A stretch of DNA of 64,000 bases from Planctomycetota bacterium (GCA_018242585.1 JAFEBQ010000006.1:1-64000); one strand, 5' to 3'. Counted from the stretch's first letter, positions 17,558-26,353 are shown. Translations and numbers: made by a program. The notes: generated from the sequence alone by a model not told the origin.

Positions 17558-18406
17558 ATGAATCCTTCGATCAATCTCGAAACCATTACTAGCTGGCGCC
17601 AGGCGCTCGAAGCCAGCGTCAACCAGGCCCTGACGCAAGTCATCACCTGGACGCCGAAGCTCGTCGGCATGATCCTGGTGCTCGTGCTCGGCTACTTTGT
17701 GGCCCGCGTGCTCGACCGGATCGTCTCGGCCCTGGCCCAGTCGCTGGGTCTCGAACGCGCCGCCGAGAGCAGCGGCTTGACCACCAGCATGCGGCAAGTT
17801 GGCATCGAACGCACGGTGCCGTGGATTTTCGGCCGGCTGGTCTTCTGGCTGACGATGTGCGTTTTCTTGACCGCGGCCTTCAACATCCTGGGCATGCAAG
17901 CCGTCTCGACCGCTATGGACAAGGTCGTGGCTTACATCCCGCACGTGTTGCTCGCCACGGTGGTCGTCGTGGTCGGCTTGCTGGTCGCCACGTTTCTGCG
18001 GGGCGTGATCGCCACCGGCGCCGATCGGATCGGGCTGAGCTACGCCGAGCATCTGGCCAATGGCATCTACTATGTCTTGGCGCTGATGACCGCGCTGGCC
18101 GCCTTGGATCAACTGGGCGTCGAGTTCGGGCTGTTGCAGCAGATGATCCTGATTGCCTTCGCGGCCGTGGCCTTGGGCTTCGGTCTGTCGTTTGGCTTGG
18201 GTGGTCGCGATGTGATGGCCGGCATCCTGGCCGGCTACTACACGCGTCAACGTCTGCATGCCGGCGACCACGTGACGGTCGGCACCCTGGAAGGCACGGT
18301 CCGCGAAGTCGGCCCCGTCGCCACGGTGATCGAAACGATGGAAGATGGCCTAGTCAACCGGCATAGCGTGCCGAACACCAAGATGTTGAACGAAGCGGTT
18401 CGCTAA
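17558..18406 (+). CDS. Mechanosensitive ion channel family protein (MscS-like)
   Basis: A 282-residue inner-membrane channel. Several hydrophobic segments are visible: LVGMILVLVLGYFVARVL, WIFGRLVFWLTMCVFLTAAF, VLLATVVVVVGLLVATFL and MILIAFAAVALGFGLSFGLG. The glycine-rich pore-lining end GLGGRDVMAGILAGYYTRQ and the downstream beta domain GDHVTVGTLEGTVREVGPVATVIET are the conserved MscS core. It is likely to open under membrane tension and release solutes. An intrinsic terminator lies 38 bases after the stop. The cytoplasmic vestibule is short compared with E. coli MscS (286 residues), so the C-terminal domain may be reduced. Confidence 0.85.
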   Translation: MNPSINLETITSWRQALEASVNQALTQVITWTPKLVGMILVLVLGYFVARVLDRIVSALAQSLGLERAAESSGLTTSMRQVGIERTVPWIFGRLVFWLTMCVFLTAAFNILGMQAVSTAMDKVVAYIPHVLLATVVVVVGLLVATFLRGVIATGADRIGLSYAEHLANGIYYVLALMTALAALDQLGVEFGLLQQMILIAFAAVALGFGLSFGLGGRDVMAGILAGYYTRQRLHAGDHVTVGTLEGTVREVGPVATVIETMEDGLVNRHSVPNTKMLNEAVR

Positions 18407-18443
18407 CCGCTGCTAGCACCGGAAGAGTCCGAGTACCAACGAG

Positions 18444-18486
18444 CAAGCCCGGCGACGTAACAATCGCCGGGCTTGCGTCGTTTTTG
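18444..18486 (+). terminator. Intrinsic terminator of the MscS-like gene
   Basis: CAAGCCCGGCGA (18444-18455) and TCGCCGGGCTTG (18464-18475) form a perfect 12-bp stem with an eight-base loop, followed by CGTCGTTTTTG. This has both parts of a rho-independent terminator. Confidence 0.9.
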
Positions 18487-18499
18487 TGGCCTTCATTAG

Positions 18500-18678
18500 C
18501 CCCCGGTCAATGACCGGGGGCCAACGACGTTGCGTCGCCAAGTGGGTAGCCCCGATAGCTTGCTATCGGGGTTGCGTAGCAACAAGGGGGCCTGAGTTCG
18601 GCTGGCATCGGCAATTCGCACCGCCCACGATCCCTCTTGTCGCTGTCGCGACCCGGATAGCCGAGCTATCCGGGCTAC
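18500..18678. repeat. Cluster of three REP-type hairpins
   Basis: Three palindromes sit in 180 bases: the GGTCAATGACC copy (18500-18521), a GATAGCTTGCTATC hairpin (about 18552-18573) and CCCGGATAGCCGAGCTATCCGGG (about 18653-18675). The last two are variants of one GATAG/CTATC theme. The first is a copy of the element at 1048 and 23493. The gap up to 18849 has no gene. Confidence 0.7.
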
Positions 18679-18785
18679 CCGATGTTTTCTTGTCACGCGC
18701 CGCTAGAGCGGAACGCGAGCGACGTTCCCGGCAATTCCCTGCTGGCGTACAATCACGCTGCCGCGCGGCCGATTGAGTGACTCGG

Positions 18786-18820
18786 CTAGCCCCTAGCCTC
18801 CAGTCCCTAGCCCCTTCCCG
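18786..18820. repeat. Heptad array C (CTAGCCC words)
   Basis: Five consecutive seven-base words read CTAGCCC, CTAGCCT, CCAGTCC, CTAGCCC, CTTCCCG. The array ends 30 bases before the start of the next gene. It shows the same seven-base phasing as arrays A, B, F and G but a different word set and no inverted arm that I can see. Confidence 0.6.
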
Positions 18821-18849
18821 CGCGGCCCCTCAAGGACGAGGAACGGTTC

Positions 18850-21800
18850 ATGGACGCGCACGGATGCCTCCGCTCGTTGGCCGCAGTGTTCATCGCCTCG
18901 CTCGCGCTGGCCGCGGCGCGCGGGCAATCGATCGATACCGAGGCGCAATGGCGCTCGATGCAAGAAGACGCCGAGCTGTACGACGTCTGCTTCATCGACG
19001 CGCAAACCGGCTGGGCGGTCGGTGATCGAGGCGTGATCTGGCACACCAGCGACGCCGGCCAACATTGGACGCTGCAACCGTCGGGCGTGACTTGCCGGCT
19101 GACGGGCGTCTCGTTCGTCGACGCCAAACACGGTTGGATCGTCGGTTCGCAACCGCAACCCGTCGTCCATAACATCGCGCCGGTCGTGCTCCGCACGATC
19201 GACGGCGGCGCGACGTGGCAACCAGTTCGCTCGGCCATGTTGGCCGCCGCCGAACGTGTGAAGTTCTTTGACGTGGCGCACGGCATTGTGTTCGGCGCTG
19301 GCACGGCGCTGCAACCTTCGGGCATTTCTGACACCGAAGACGGCGGACGCAGTTGGAGCCCTGTGCCCGGCGGCACGCCGACCAACTGGCTGGGTGGCGA
19401 CTTTGCCGATCCGCACAACGGCGTCCTGGTCGGCGACATCGGGGCGACGGGACTCGTCCGCCGGCGTCAGCTCGAAGTCAGCGACAAGACCAGCTTGGGC
19501 CTGCGCCGCCTGCGACAAGTGAACATCGCGCCGCCGGCCTCGGCCTGGGTGGTTGGCGACGGGGGCGTGATTCAATACTCGCAAGACCTGGGCCGCACCT
19601 GGCTCTCGCCCATCGGCGATCCGTTAGCGGTCTCGGGCGATCAATTCGACTGGCGGGCCGTCGCCGTGCGCGGCAACAAGGTCTGGGTCGCCGGCGAACC
19701 AGGGACGCGCGTGTTGCATTCGAGCGACGCCGGACGCTCGTGGCAGTCGATGAGCACCGGCAGCCATGTCCCGCTGCGGGGCATCCACTTTGTCGACGAT
19801 GAACACGGCTGGGCCATTGGCGCGCTCGGTACGATTCTGGCCACGGCCGACGGCGGACGAACCTGGCGGCGTCAGCGCTCGGGCGGCGCGCGGGCGGCCA
19901 TCTTGGCGCTCGTGGCCGAGCCGAACGATCTGCCGCTCGAACTGTTCACGCGTCTGTCGGGCAACGAAGGGTATCTGGCCGCGGCCGAGTTTCTGGTCCG
20001 CCGCGACTTGGAACCGGGCGACGCCGAGCGCGCCACGCTGGCGGCCCGCGCCGCGACGGCCATGAGCCAGGTCGGCGGCAGCGCCACCGAGCAGGCTTGG
20101 CAGTTCCCGTTGCGTCAACAGGGACTCGGCGCGTCGAGCGAACAAATCCTCGAAACCTGGAACACGGTCCACGACGGCCACGGGCTCGAACGGCTCGAAG
20201 CGCGGATTGTCCGCGCGATTCGCACCTGGCGCCCCGAAGTTGTGGTCACGCACGGCGTCGACCCGCGGGGACACAAACCGCTCGATCACTTGTTGAACCA
20301 GGTGGTACTACGCGCGATTCAGCAAGCGGCCGACCCGACGATGTGGCCGGCCCAGACGGCACAAATGGGCTTGGAGCCGTGGCGCGTCAAGAAAGTCATC
20401 GGCTCGCTCGGCGACGGACAGCCCGGCGCGTTGAGCGTTCCGGCGGCGCAATTCGCCGTGCGAATGGGAACGACGATCGGCGATCTGGCGGCCGAGGCCC
20501 GCGGACTCTTAAGCGACGCGCCGCCGGTGAACGTCGCGGCCGGGTTCCAGTTGCTGATCGACGGCTTGCCGCAAGGTGGCGGCGGCAACGACTTCATGAC
20601 CGGCATCGCGTTGCAGCCCGGCAGCGACGCTCGCCGGCAGTTGCCTCCGATGCCCGACCAGACCGACGCCCTGCGCCGCGCGGCCCAGAAGCGCCGCAAT
20701 CTGCAAGCCATCATCGCGCAAGAGTCGGCGGCCGACGCCGACCCCGCGCGCTTGGTGTCGCACGTGGCCACGTTAACCCAAGGGCTCGACGAGCGCGGCG
20801 CGGCTGACCTGGTTTACCAGTTGGCGACGCGCTATGCCGAGCAAGGTCGCTGGGCCCCGGCGGCCGAGATGCACCAACTGCTCGTCACGCGCTATCCGCA
20901 ACATCGACTGGCGACGCCGTCGCTCGTGTGGTTGCTGCGTTACTGGTCGAGCAGCGAAATCGCCTGGCAGATCGAACGATCCGAGCAGCGCGCCGCAGCC
21001 GCGGTCAACGTGCCGGTGGCCGCCGTGATCGATCCGGTGCGTCGCGCCGGCAACAACAAGACACTTCCCGCCATGAACGGCGCGGTCCAGACCGAGCGCC
21101 AGGCCCACTTCGTCAAGGACACGCCAGGCGAAGCCAACCGAGCCCAGCGCGCCGCCGGCGCGGCCGGTCAGATCGAGCAGCGTTCGCCGGCCTTGTTCGC
21201 CGAACCGACGGTACAGTTTCCGCTGGCCGCGGCCCATCGCACCCAAGGACTGCCGCGCCAGGCTGACCGGTTCTTCCTGGGTTTTGCTCGCGGGCGAGCG
21301 CACGATGCCTGGTGGGCGTGCGCCGCCGGCGAACAGTGGTTGAACGAGCCCAAGGGTGAGTGCCCCAAGCCGGTTTGCAACGCCGCGGTCTGCGCGCTCA
21401 AGCCGCGCCTCGACGGGCAACTGGACGACACGATCTGGCGTCAGGCGCACACCGTCCCGTTGCAAAGTCTGCACGCCGACGACGACGAGTGGCCGGCCAC
21501 GGCCCAAGTTGCCTATGACGAAGAATACCTGTACATCGCGGTTCGCTGTCGGCGCGCGCCGGGCGTGCGCTATGAATCGAGCGACAGCCCGCGGCCGCGC
21601 AATCCTGATCTGTCGAAACACGATCGGGTCGAGATTCTGCTCGATGTCGATCGGGACTTCGCCACCTATTACCGATTGGTGATTGACCAACGGGGCTGGG
21701 CCTGCGACAGTTTGTGGGTCACCAAGCAGTGGGATCCTGACTGGTTCGTGGCGGCCGGTGGCGACGACGAAGCCTGGACCGCCGAGGCCGCGATTCCGTT

Positions 21801-21951
21801 CGCGGCCCTGGTGCCCCAACGGCCCGCGTCGCGATTTGTCTGGGCGCTCGGCGTGCAGCGTGTCGCGCCCGGGGCTGGTTTCCAGTCGTGGTCCACGCCG
21901 GCGTCGACGTCGGTGCTGCCCGAGGGATTTGGATACCTGATCTTCGACTGA
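18850..21951 (+). CDS. Exported Ycf48-like / degenerate PIG-L / CBM9-like protein
   Basis: A 1033-residue protein starting with a signal peptide (LRSLAAVFIASLALAAARG). Residues 45-340 form a Ycf48/BNR-type beta-propeller with repeated blades (DAQTGWAVGDRGVIWHTSDAG, DAKHGWIVGS, DGGATW, DAGRSW). Residues about 345-480 look like a GlcNAc-PI de-N-acetylase (PIG-L/LmbE) fold with its metal motif destroyed: AILALVAEPND replaces the usual PHPDD strand, and HGVDPRGHKPLDH replaces the second histidine loop. A helical, Gln/Arg-rich middle of about 350 residues follows. A C-terminal CBM9-like domain (LKPRLDGQLDDTIWRQA, VAYDEEYLYIAVRCRRAPG) ends the protein. The substrate is unknown, and it is likely periplasmic or surface-bound. 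The PIG-L part is my inference from pattern, not from a profile search. Confidence 0.75.
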   Translation: MDAHGCLRSLAAVFIASLALAAARGQSIDTEAQWRSMQEDAELYDVCFIDAQTGWAVGDRGVIWHTSDAGQHWTLQPSGVTCRLTGVSFVDAKHGWIVGSQPQPVVHNIAPVVLRTIDGGATWQPVRSAMLAAAERVKFFDVAHGIVFGAGTALQPSGISDTEDGGRSWSPVPGGTPTNWLGGDFADPHNGVLVGDIGATGLVRRRQLEVSDKTSLGLRRLRQVNIAPPASAWVVGDGGVIQYSQDLGRTWLSPIGDPLAVSGDQFDWRAVAVRGNKVWVAGEPGTRVLHSSDAGRSWQSMSTGSHVPLRGIHFVDDEHGWAIGALGTILATADGGRTWRRQRSGGARAAILALVAEPNDLPLELFTRLSGNEGYLAAAEFLVRRDLEPGDAERATLAARAATAMSQVGGSATEQAWQFPLRQQGLGASSEQILETWNTVHDGHGLERLEARIVRAIRTWRPEVVVTHGVDPRGHKPLDHLLNQVVLRAIQQAADPTMWPAQTAQMGLEPWRVKKVIGSLGDGQPGALSVPAAQFAVRMGTTIGDLAAEARGLLSDAPPVNVAAGFQLLIDGLPQGGGGNDFMTGIALQPGSDARRQLPPMPDQTDALRRAAQKRRNLQAIIAQESAADADPARLVSHVATLTQGLDERGAADLVYQLATRYAEQGRWAPAAEMHQLLVTRYPQHRLATPSLVWLLRYWSSSEIAWQIERSEQRAAAAVNVPVAAVIDPVRRAGNNKTLPAMNGAVQTERQAHFVKDTPGEANRAQRAAGAAGQIEQRSPALFAEPTVQFPLAAAHRTQGLPRQADRFFLGFARGRAHDAWWACAAGEQWLNEPKGECPKPVCNAAVCALKPRLDGQLDDTIWRQAHTVPLQSLHADDDEWPATAQVAYDEEYLYIAVRCRRAPGVRYESSDSPRPRNPDLSKHDRVEILLDVDRDFATYYRLVIDQRGWACDSLWVTKQWDPDWFVAAGGDDEAWTAEAAIPFAALVPQRPASRFVWALGVQRVAPGAGFQSWSTPASTSVLPEGFGYLIFD

Positions 21952-21965
21952 CAGGTCGCGATGCC

Positions 21966-22970
21966 ATGGCCTTGCTGATGGGAGTGGACGAAGCAGGCTA
22001 TGGACCCAACCTGGGACCGCTGGTGGTCTCGGTTACCGTCTGGCGAACCGCTGACGCCAGTCTGCGCGATTCGCTCTACGACGCGCTCGACGATCTGATC
22101 TGCGACAACACGGCCGACGCAGCGCCTACCCCCCCCGCGAAACGTCGCGGCAAGAAGCCGCCGCGGCAGCAGCGCTTGGTGATCGCCGATTCCAAAGCGA
22201 TCTACTCGTCGCAACACGGCCTGGCGGCGCTCGAAGAGAACGTGCTGGCCTTGCTGGCCGCGTGCCGCCCGCGGCCCATGCGCTGGAGCGAGGCCTGGTC
22301 GCTGGTTCCCGACGGCGATCGTCAGCAAATCGCCGAGCACACCTGCTGGGCCAAGTTCGATCGAGTGTTGCCGCTGTCGGCGTCGGCCGAGCGGGTCGAG
22401 CTGCTGGCCGCGCGGGCGTGCGAAGGTTTTGCCGCCGCGCCGGTGCGGCTGATCGATGTCCGCTCGCGAACGGTCTTTCCGGCGCGTTGGAACCAGTTGC
22501 TTGGCGAGCACCCGAACAAGGCGGCGGTCCTGTCGCATACGTCGCTGGGGCTGCTGTGCGAGACGATTGCCCTTTACCCCGATGAAGAGGTGTACGTCGT
22601 TTGCGACAAGCACGGTGGGCGCGATCGCTACCTAGGGCTGTTGCAACATTTTGTGGGCGACACGTTCGTCGAGGTGCATGGCGAGTCGCGCGTCGACAGC
22701 GTCTATCGTTGGGGCTCGGCCGAGCGGCGCGTCGAGGTCCGTTTCCGCCCTCGGGCCGAGGCCTACCTGCCGACGGCGCTGGCTTCGATGGTGTCGAAGT
22801 ATTTGCGCGAGTTGGCGATGGAGGCGTTTAATCACTTTTGGACCCAGGCCCAGCCCGAGCTGCGCCCCACCAAGGGCTACCCGACCGACGCCCGGCGCTG
22901 GCTTGAAGAGTCGGCCACGGTGAGGCAACAATTAGGGATCGAACTGGCCGGACTCTGGAGGGAACGATGA
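21966..22970 (+). CDS. Divergent RNase HII-like protein
   Basis: A 334-residue protein opening MALLMGVDEAGYGPNLGPLVV, the RNase HII signature G-x-DEAG-x-G-P (Asp8, Glu9). A later ALASMVSKYLRELAM (271-285) matches the AAASIxAKVxRDxxM block, and PTKGYPTD (301-308) matches KGYGT. VVCDKHGG supplies a likely third acidic residue, Asp214. The fourth, normally the Asp of KGDA, is replaced by Glu265 in RPRAEAYLP. An inserted Arg/Lys/Pro loop (51-70) is also unusual. It may cut RNA-DNA hybrids or single ribonucleotides, or have diverged. Another start at 21888 gives a longer N-terminus. It overlaps sixA by four bases. Confidence 0.75.
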   Translation: MALLMGVDEAGYGPNLGPLVVSVTVWRTADASLRDSLYDALDDLICDNTADAAPTPPAKRRGKKPPRQQRLVIADSKAIYSSQHGLAALEENVLALLAACRPRPMRWSEAWSLVPDGDRQQIAEHTCWAKFDRVLPLSASAERVELLAARACEGFAAAPVRLIDVRSRTVFPARWNQLLGEHPNKAAVLSHTSLGLLCETIALYPDEEVYVVCDKHGGRDRYLGLLQHFVGDTFVEVHGESRVDSVYRWGSAERRVEVRFRPRAEAYLPTALASMVSKYLRELAMEAFNHFWTQAQPELRPTKGYPTDARRWLEESATVRQQLGIELAGLWRER

Positions 22971-23458
22971 TCCTCTATTTAGTGCGACACGCCTGGGCCG
23001 ACGAACGCGATCCACAGCGCTGGCCCGACGATGCTCAGCGGCCGCTGACCGAGGACGGAACCAAGCGATTCCGCGCGATGGTCAAACGATTGGTCAAGCG
23101 TGGCATGTTGCCGCAACAGATTTACACCAGTCCCCTGGTCCGGACCGTGCAAACGGCCCAGATTCTGCGCGAGCGCCTGGACTTGGCCGCTGAACCGACG
23201 ACGATCGACGCGCTAGCGCCGGGCGCGCAACTGGACGCGGTTTTGGCGGCCATCGACTCGAGCGCCGTGGCCCCCGAGCAAGCCTGGGTGGGCCACGCCC
23301 CGGACGTGGGGGACTTACTGGCCGAGTTGATTGGCGGCGAGACGTTGCGCATCGATTTTGCCAAGGGGGCGGTGGCCCGGATCGACTTCGAGGGCCCCAT
23401 CGCCGGCGGGCAAGGCTCCTTGCGCTGGCTAGCCACGGCCAAGCTGCTGGGCGAATAA
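22967..23458 (+). CDS. sixA: Phosphohistidine phosphatase SixA-like
   Basis: A 163-residue histidine-phosphatase-superfamily protein. The active-site RHA motif is at residues 7-9 (LVRHAW, catalytic His8), with a partner SPLVRTVQTAQIL and a second histidine block WVGHAPDVGDLLAELIG. SixA removes phosphate from phosphohistidine in signalling proteins such as HPt domains or the phosphotransferase system. Length and layout fit SixA better than phosphoglycerate mutase. The start overlaps the RNase HII-like stop by four bases (ATGA), so the two are co-translated. Why an RNase HII-like protein and a phosphatase pair up is not obvious. Confidence 0.88.
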   Translation: MILYLVRHAWADERDPQRWPDDAQRPLTEDGTKRFRAMVKRLVKRGMLPQQIYTSPLVRTVQTAQILRERLDLAAEPTTIDALAPGAQLDAVLAAIDSSAVAPEQAWVGHAPDVGDLLAELIGGETLRIDFAKGAVARIDFEGPIAGGQGSLRWLATAKLLGE

Positions 23459-23492
23459 TGGTAAGTGGGACTCACTTCTCGCGCGGCGTTGA

Positions 23493-23513
23493 CCCCCGGT
23501 CATTGACCGAGGG
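23493..23513. repeat. GGTCATTGACC-type palindromic repeat, copy 3
   Basis: CCCCCGGTCATTGACCGAGGG followed by GCTAAAG matches the copies at 1048-1070 and 18500-18521, with one mismatch in the right stem. It lies in the 72-base gap before sufU. Confidence 0.7.
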
Positions 23514-23530
23514 CTAAAGATCGAACTTTC

Positions 23531-23944
23531 ATGCCTGACGACGACGTTTACCAGGAACACATCCTCGACCACTACGAAGAGCCGCACCATCGCGGCCGTT
23601 GTCCTGGCGCGACCCACGCGCACGAGGACGACAACCCGTTGTGCGGCGACGTGGTCGGCTTGGAGTTGTTGATCGATCCGGCAAACCGCGTGGCGCAGGC
23701 CTGGTTCCACGGCGACGGCTGCTGCATCAGCCAGGCGGCCGCGTCGATGCTGACCGAAAAGGTCGAAGGGATGTCGGTTGACGACGTCAAACGGCTGACG
23801 GCGGCGGACATGCTGACGCTGTTTGGCGTGAAGCTGACGCCGAATCGGCAGAAATGCTGTCTGCTGGCGTGGCGCGTGCTGCAAGCGGCGGTCTACTCGC
23901 CCATCAAGCCGGACGAAGCGTCGCCGGCGGGAGGGGGACGATGA
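23531..23944 (+). CDS. sufU: Fe-S cluster scaffold SufU-like protein
   Basis: A SufU/IscU-fold scaffold or zinc-type sulfur acceptor of 137 residues that takes sulfur from SufS. The ligand set is visible: Cys38 and Asp40 (DDNPLCGD), Cys64/Cys65 (GDGCCISQAA) and Cys109/Cys110 (KCCLLAW). The sequence ISQAAASMLTEKVEGMS matches the IscU/SufU helix. The order is the reverse of the common sufS-sufU layout. Its stop overlaps the sufS start by four bases, which suggests co-translation. sufB, sufC and sufD are not within the window. The start ATG at 23531 is preceded by AGATCGAAC, a weak ribosome-binding site. Confidence 0.93.
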   Translation: MPDDDVYQEHILDHYEEPHHRGRCPGATHAHEDDNPLCGDVVGLELLIDPANRVAQAWFHGDGCCISQAAASMLTEKVEGMSVDDVKRLTAADMLTLFGVKLTPNRQKCCLLAWRVLQAAVYSPIKPDEASPAGGGR

Positions 23945-25209
23945 GCGCCACAATTAAAGCTGCCGGCTTCGACGTCGCCGCGCTCCGCGCCGACTTCCCG
24001 ATCCTGCAAACGCGCGTCCGCGCCACGGCCGATTCGCCGGGCGTGCCGCTCGTCTACCTGGATAATGCCGCGACGACGCAGCGCCCGCGGCAAGTGATCA
24101 ACGCCCTGGTCGAAGTCTATGAAAAGCATTACGCCAACGTCCATCGCGGCATTCACTGGCTGAGCGATCAGAGCACCGATCTGTTCGAGCAGGCCCGCGA
24201 AAAGGCCCGCGCCCTGATCAACGCGCCGCGCGTGGAAGAGATCATCTTCACGCACGGCGCGACCGAGAGCATCAACCTGGTGGCTCGGGCTTGGGGCGAT
24301 TCGCAACTCCGGCCAGGTGATGAAGTGCTGCTGACCGAAATGGAGCACCACGCCAACCTGGTCCCCTGGCAGCAAACGGCCGAGCGCACGGGCGCGGCGC
24401 TGCGGTACATTCCGCTCACCGATGACGGCCGGCTCGACCTGTCGACGTTGTCAACGCTACTGACCGAGCGGACCAGGCTGGTCGCGGTGACGGCCGTCTC
24501 GAACGTGCTGGGAACGATCAATCCGGTGGCCGAGATCATCGCGGCCGCCCACGCCGTCGGCGCGAAAGTATTGATCGACGCTGCGCAAAGCGTGCCACAC
24601 CTGCCGACCGACGTGGTGGCGCTGGGGGCCGATTTCGTGGCCTTCAGCGCGCACAAGATGCTGGGGCCCAGCGGCGTCGGCGTGTTGTGGGGGCGGGCCG
24701 AGCTGCTCGACGCCATGCCGCCGTTCCTCGGCGGCGGCAGCATGATCCGCCGCGTGCGGCTCGACGGGTTCGAGCCCGCCGATCTGCCCGCCAAGTTCGA
24801 GGCCGGCACGCCGCCGATCGCGCCAGCCATCGGCTTTGGCGCGGCCATCGACTATCTATGCGCGATCGGGCTCGACGCGATTCACGACTATGAGCAGCAG
24901 CTCGTCCGCTATGCCCACGAGCGGCTGACGACGCTGCCGGGCATCCGGCTGCTGGGGCCAGCGCCGGAGCACAAAGGGGGGATCGTCAGCTTCACGCTCG
25001 CAGGGGTCCACGCCCACGACATCGCCCAGTTGCTCGATCGGCACGGCGTGGCGGTTCGGGCGGGGCACCACTGTGCCATGCCGCTGCACAAGCGGTTGGG
25101 CGTGAACGCCAGCGCCCGGGCAAGCTTTTACTTCTACAACACCCGCGACGAAGTCGATCAGTTGGCCACGGCGCTCGAAGCCGCGCGGCGCGTGATTCAT
25201 CGGAAATGA
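23941..25209 (+). CDS. sufS: Cysteine desulfurase SufS
   Basis: A PLP-dependent group II cysteine desulfurase of 422 residues that supplies persulfide sulfur to SufU. The PLP-binding Lys239 is in AFSAHKMLGPSG, the substrate-binding HGATESIN block is at 105-112, and the catalytic Cys378 is in RAGHHCAMPLHKRLG, the group II form. LDNAATTQRP near the N-terminus is also typical. The start at 23941 sits inside the sufU stop (ATGA overlap). Together with sufU it forms the sulfur-delivery arm of the SUF system, with the rest presumably elsewhere in the genome. Confidence 0.96.
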   Translation: MSATIKAAGFDVAALRADFPILQTRVRATADSPGVPLVYLDNAATTQRPRQVINALVEVYEKHYANVHRGIHWLSDQSTDLFEQAREKARALINAPRVEEIIFTHGATESINLVARAWGDSQLRPGDEVLLTEMEHHANLVPWQQTAERTGAALRYIPLTDDGRLDLSTLSTLLTERTRLVAVTAVSNVLGTINPVAEIIAAAHAVGAKVLIDAAQSVPHLPTDVVALGADFVAFSAHKMLGPSGVGVLWGRAELLDAMPPFLGGGSMIRRVRLDGFEPADLPAKFEAGTPPIAPAIGFGAAIDYLCAIGLDAIHDYEQQLVRYAHERLTTLPGIRLLGPAPEHKGGIVSFTLAGVHAHDIAQLLDRHGVAVRAGHHCAMPLHKRLGVNASARASFYFYNTRDEVDQLATALEAARRVIHRK

Positions 25210-25402
25210 AGCTGGCGTCCGTCAAGACGCGCACCGTTGGCCTACTTCCCGCAATTGCACGAAACAGACTTCACGGGCCGCGAGGCGCGACGCTTGACCA
25301 CGGCCGCCTGGGGCCGAATCAAACTCGACAAATTCTCGAGCAGCGTGAAAAAGAAACGCAAACGCGCCGGCTGGAACAACGACGCCCCGCTAGCCATCAT
25401 CT
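25210..25402 (+). pseudogene. Possible fragment of an unrecognised gene
   Basis: Directly after the sufS stop, the same frame stays open for about 90 codons and has strong coding-type third-position bias. It has AYFPQLHETDFTGREARRL and then FSSSVKKKRKRAGWNNDAP. There is no ATG; only a TTG at 25237 is available. It runs into the 3' end of the opposite-strand gene that ends at 25406. It may be the end of a decayed gene or an uncharacterised small protein. I do not recognise it. Confidence 0.35.
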
Positions 25403-25405
25403 TAG

Positions 25406-26353
25406 TTAGAGAGCGTCAGGAACTACTGGCCACTCGCAATGCACAATGTTCTCGGTCTTTACCTCGTACTCGAATTCGTCACCGGTAGCGTCAGCCTGGA
25501 TCGTGACTAGGCCGCGAAACTCGCGAGGGAGAAACCATCGATTCAGATAAAAGGCAGGCGTCTGGTCGAGAGGAAAATTCCAGAGCATCTTGCCATCGGC
25601 GCTGACCGCTGGTCCCCGGCAAGTCGAAAACTCGCTCTCTGCCATTTCCCCAGGACTGCGGACAGTAAAGTAGCTATCCGCATCTGGTTCTGCGCCCTGC
25701 ACCAGAAAACAGAGTGTCAGGCTGCTGTAGTCGATGATCCCCACATCAATCAGATCAAACAGCACGAACGCCCGATCACCCATTTCGTTGACCACCGAGG
25801 GCAGCCTGCGTTCCAGGAAGGCGTAATGGGCCCGCTGAGGGTGCAGCCGTTCTTCGCGTAAAATGGCCTCACTGGCTGCCACTTCGCGCAGCGCTTCCTC
25901 CCAATCAGCGTCAGCGGGCCGATTCCCGATGCGAATTGCATCGGGGTAAACCATGATGACATTGGAGCTCGCTTCGCCAATTAACGAGAATCGCCAGAGC
26001 GGGAATTTTTTCACCACATCAGCCTGAAGGCGCTTTAGCAGGCTCGGCGTAAGCCAACTGTGGTCTCCAATATCCACCAATAAGGTTCGTGGCGAGCTCC
26101 AATCGCGCACCCACATGCCTGGAGATGCTAAATGATCGATTTCAGGTTTTGGCGCGGCAGGCGAGTTCTCTCGCGACCAATCTTCAGCCGCGAAATAGAC
26201 GTCCCAAAACTCGAGCTCATCCCAAACAGGCAATGCGGTCGTCGACCGCAAAATCGGATACTGTTGAGACGGCGACTCCTCATCCCGAATGTTGTAGTAC
26301 CCGTTGAATTCCTCTGCCGAAGGGCAGCGTTCGGAGATTGGGCGTCCTGACAT
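25406..26353 (-). CDS. Hypothetical protein, candidate immunity partner
   Basis: A 315-residue soluble protein without signal peptide or membrane segment. It has several Trp/Asp-rich blocks (DELEFWDVYFAAEDWSREN, WVRDWSSPRTLLVDIGDHSW, FPLDQTPAFYLNRWFLP). A+T content is higher than in the neighbouring genes, in line with horizontal acquisition. Its start is 39 bases downstream of the stop of the toxin-like gene at 26393-27502, on the same strand. That spacing and order fit a polymorphic-toxin immunity protein. The role is inferred from context only, since I do not recognise the family. Confidence 0.7.
   Translation of the reverse strand: MSGRPISERCPSAEEFNGYYNIRDEESPSQQYPILRSTTALPVWDELEFWDVYFAAEDWSRENSPAAPKPEIDHLASPGMWVRDWSSPRTLLVDIGDHSWLTPSLLKRLQADVVKKFPLWRFSLIGEASSNVIMVYPDAIRIGNRPADADWEEALREVAASEAILREERLHPQRAHYAFLERRLPSVVNEMGDRAFVLFDLIDVGIIDYSSLTLCFLVQGAEPDADSYFTVRSPGEMAESEFSTCRGPAVSADGKMLWNFPLDQTPAFYLNRWFLPREFRGLVTIQADATGDEFEYEVKTENIVHCEWPVVPDAL

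Noticed and set aside
23531-25209. Expectation of sufBCD beside sufU and sufS
   Set aside because: Upstream is the sixA gene and downstream is the toxin-like island. No sufB, sufC or sufD sequence is present, so only the sulfur-delivery pair is annotated.
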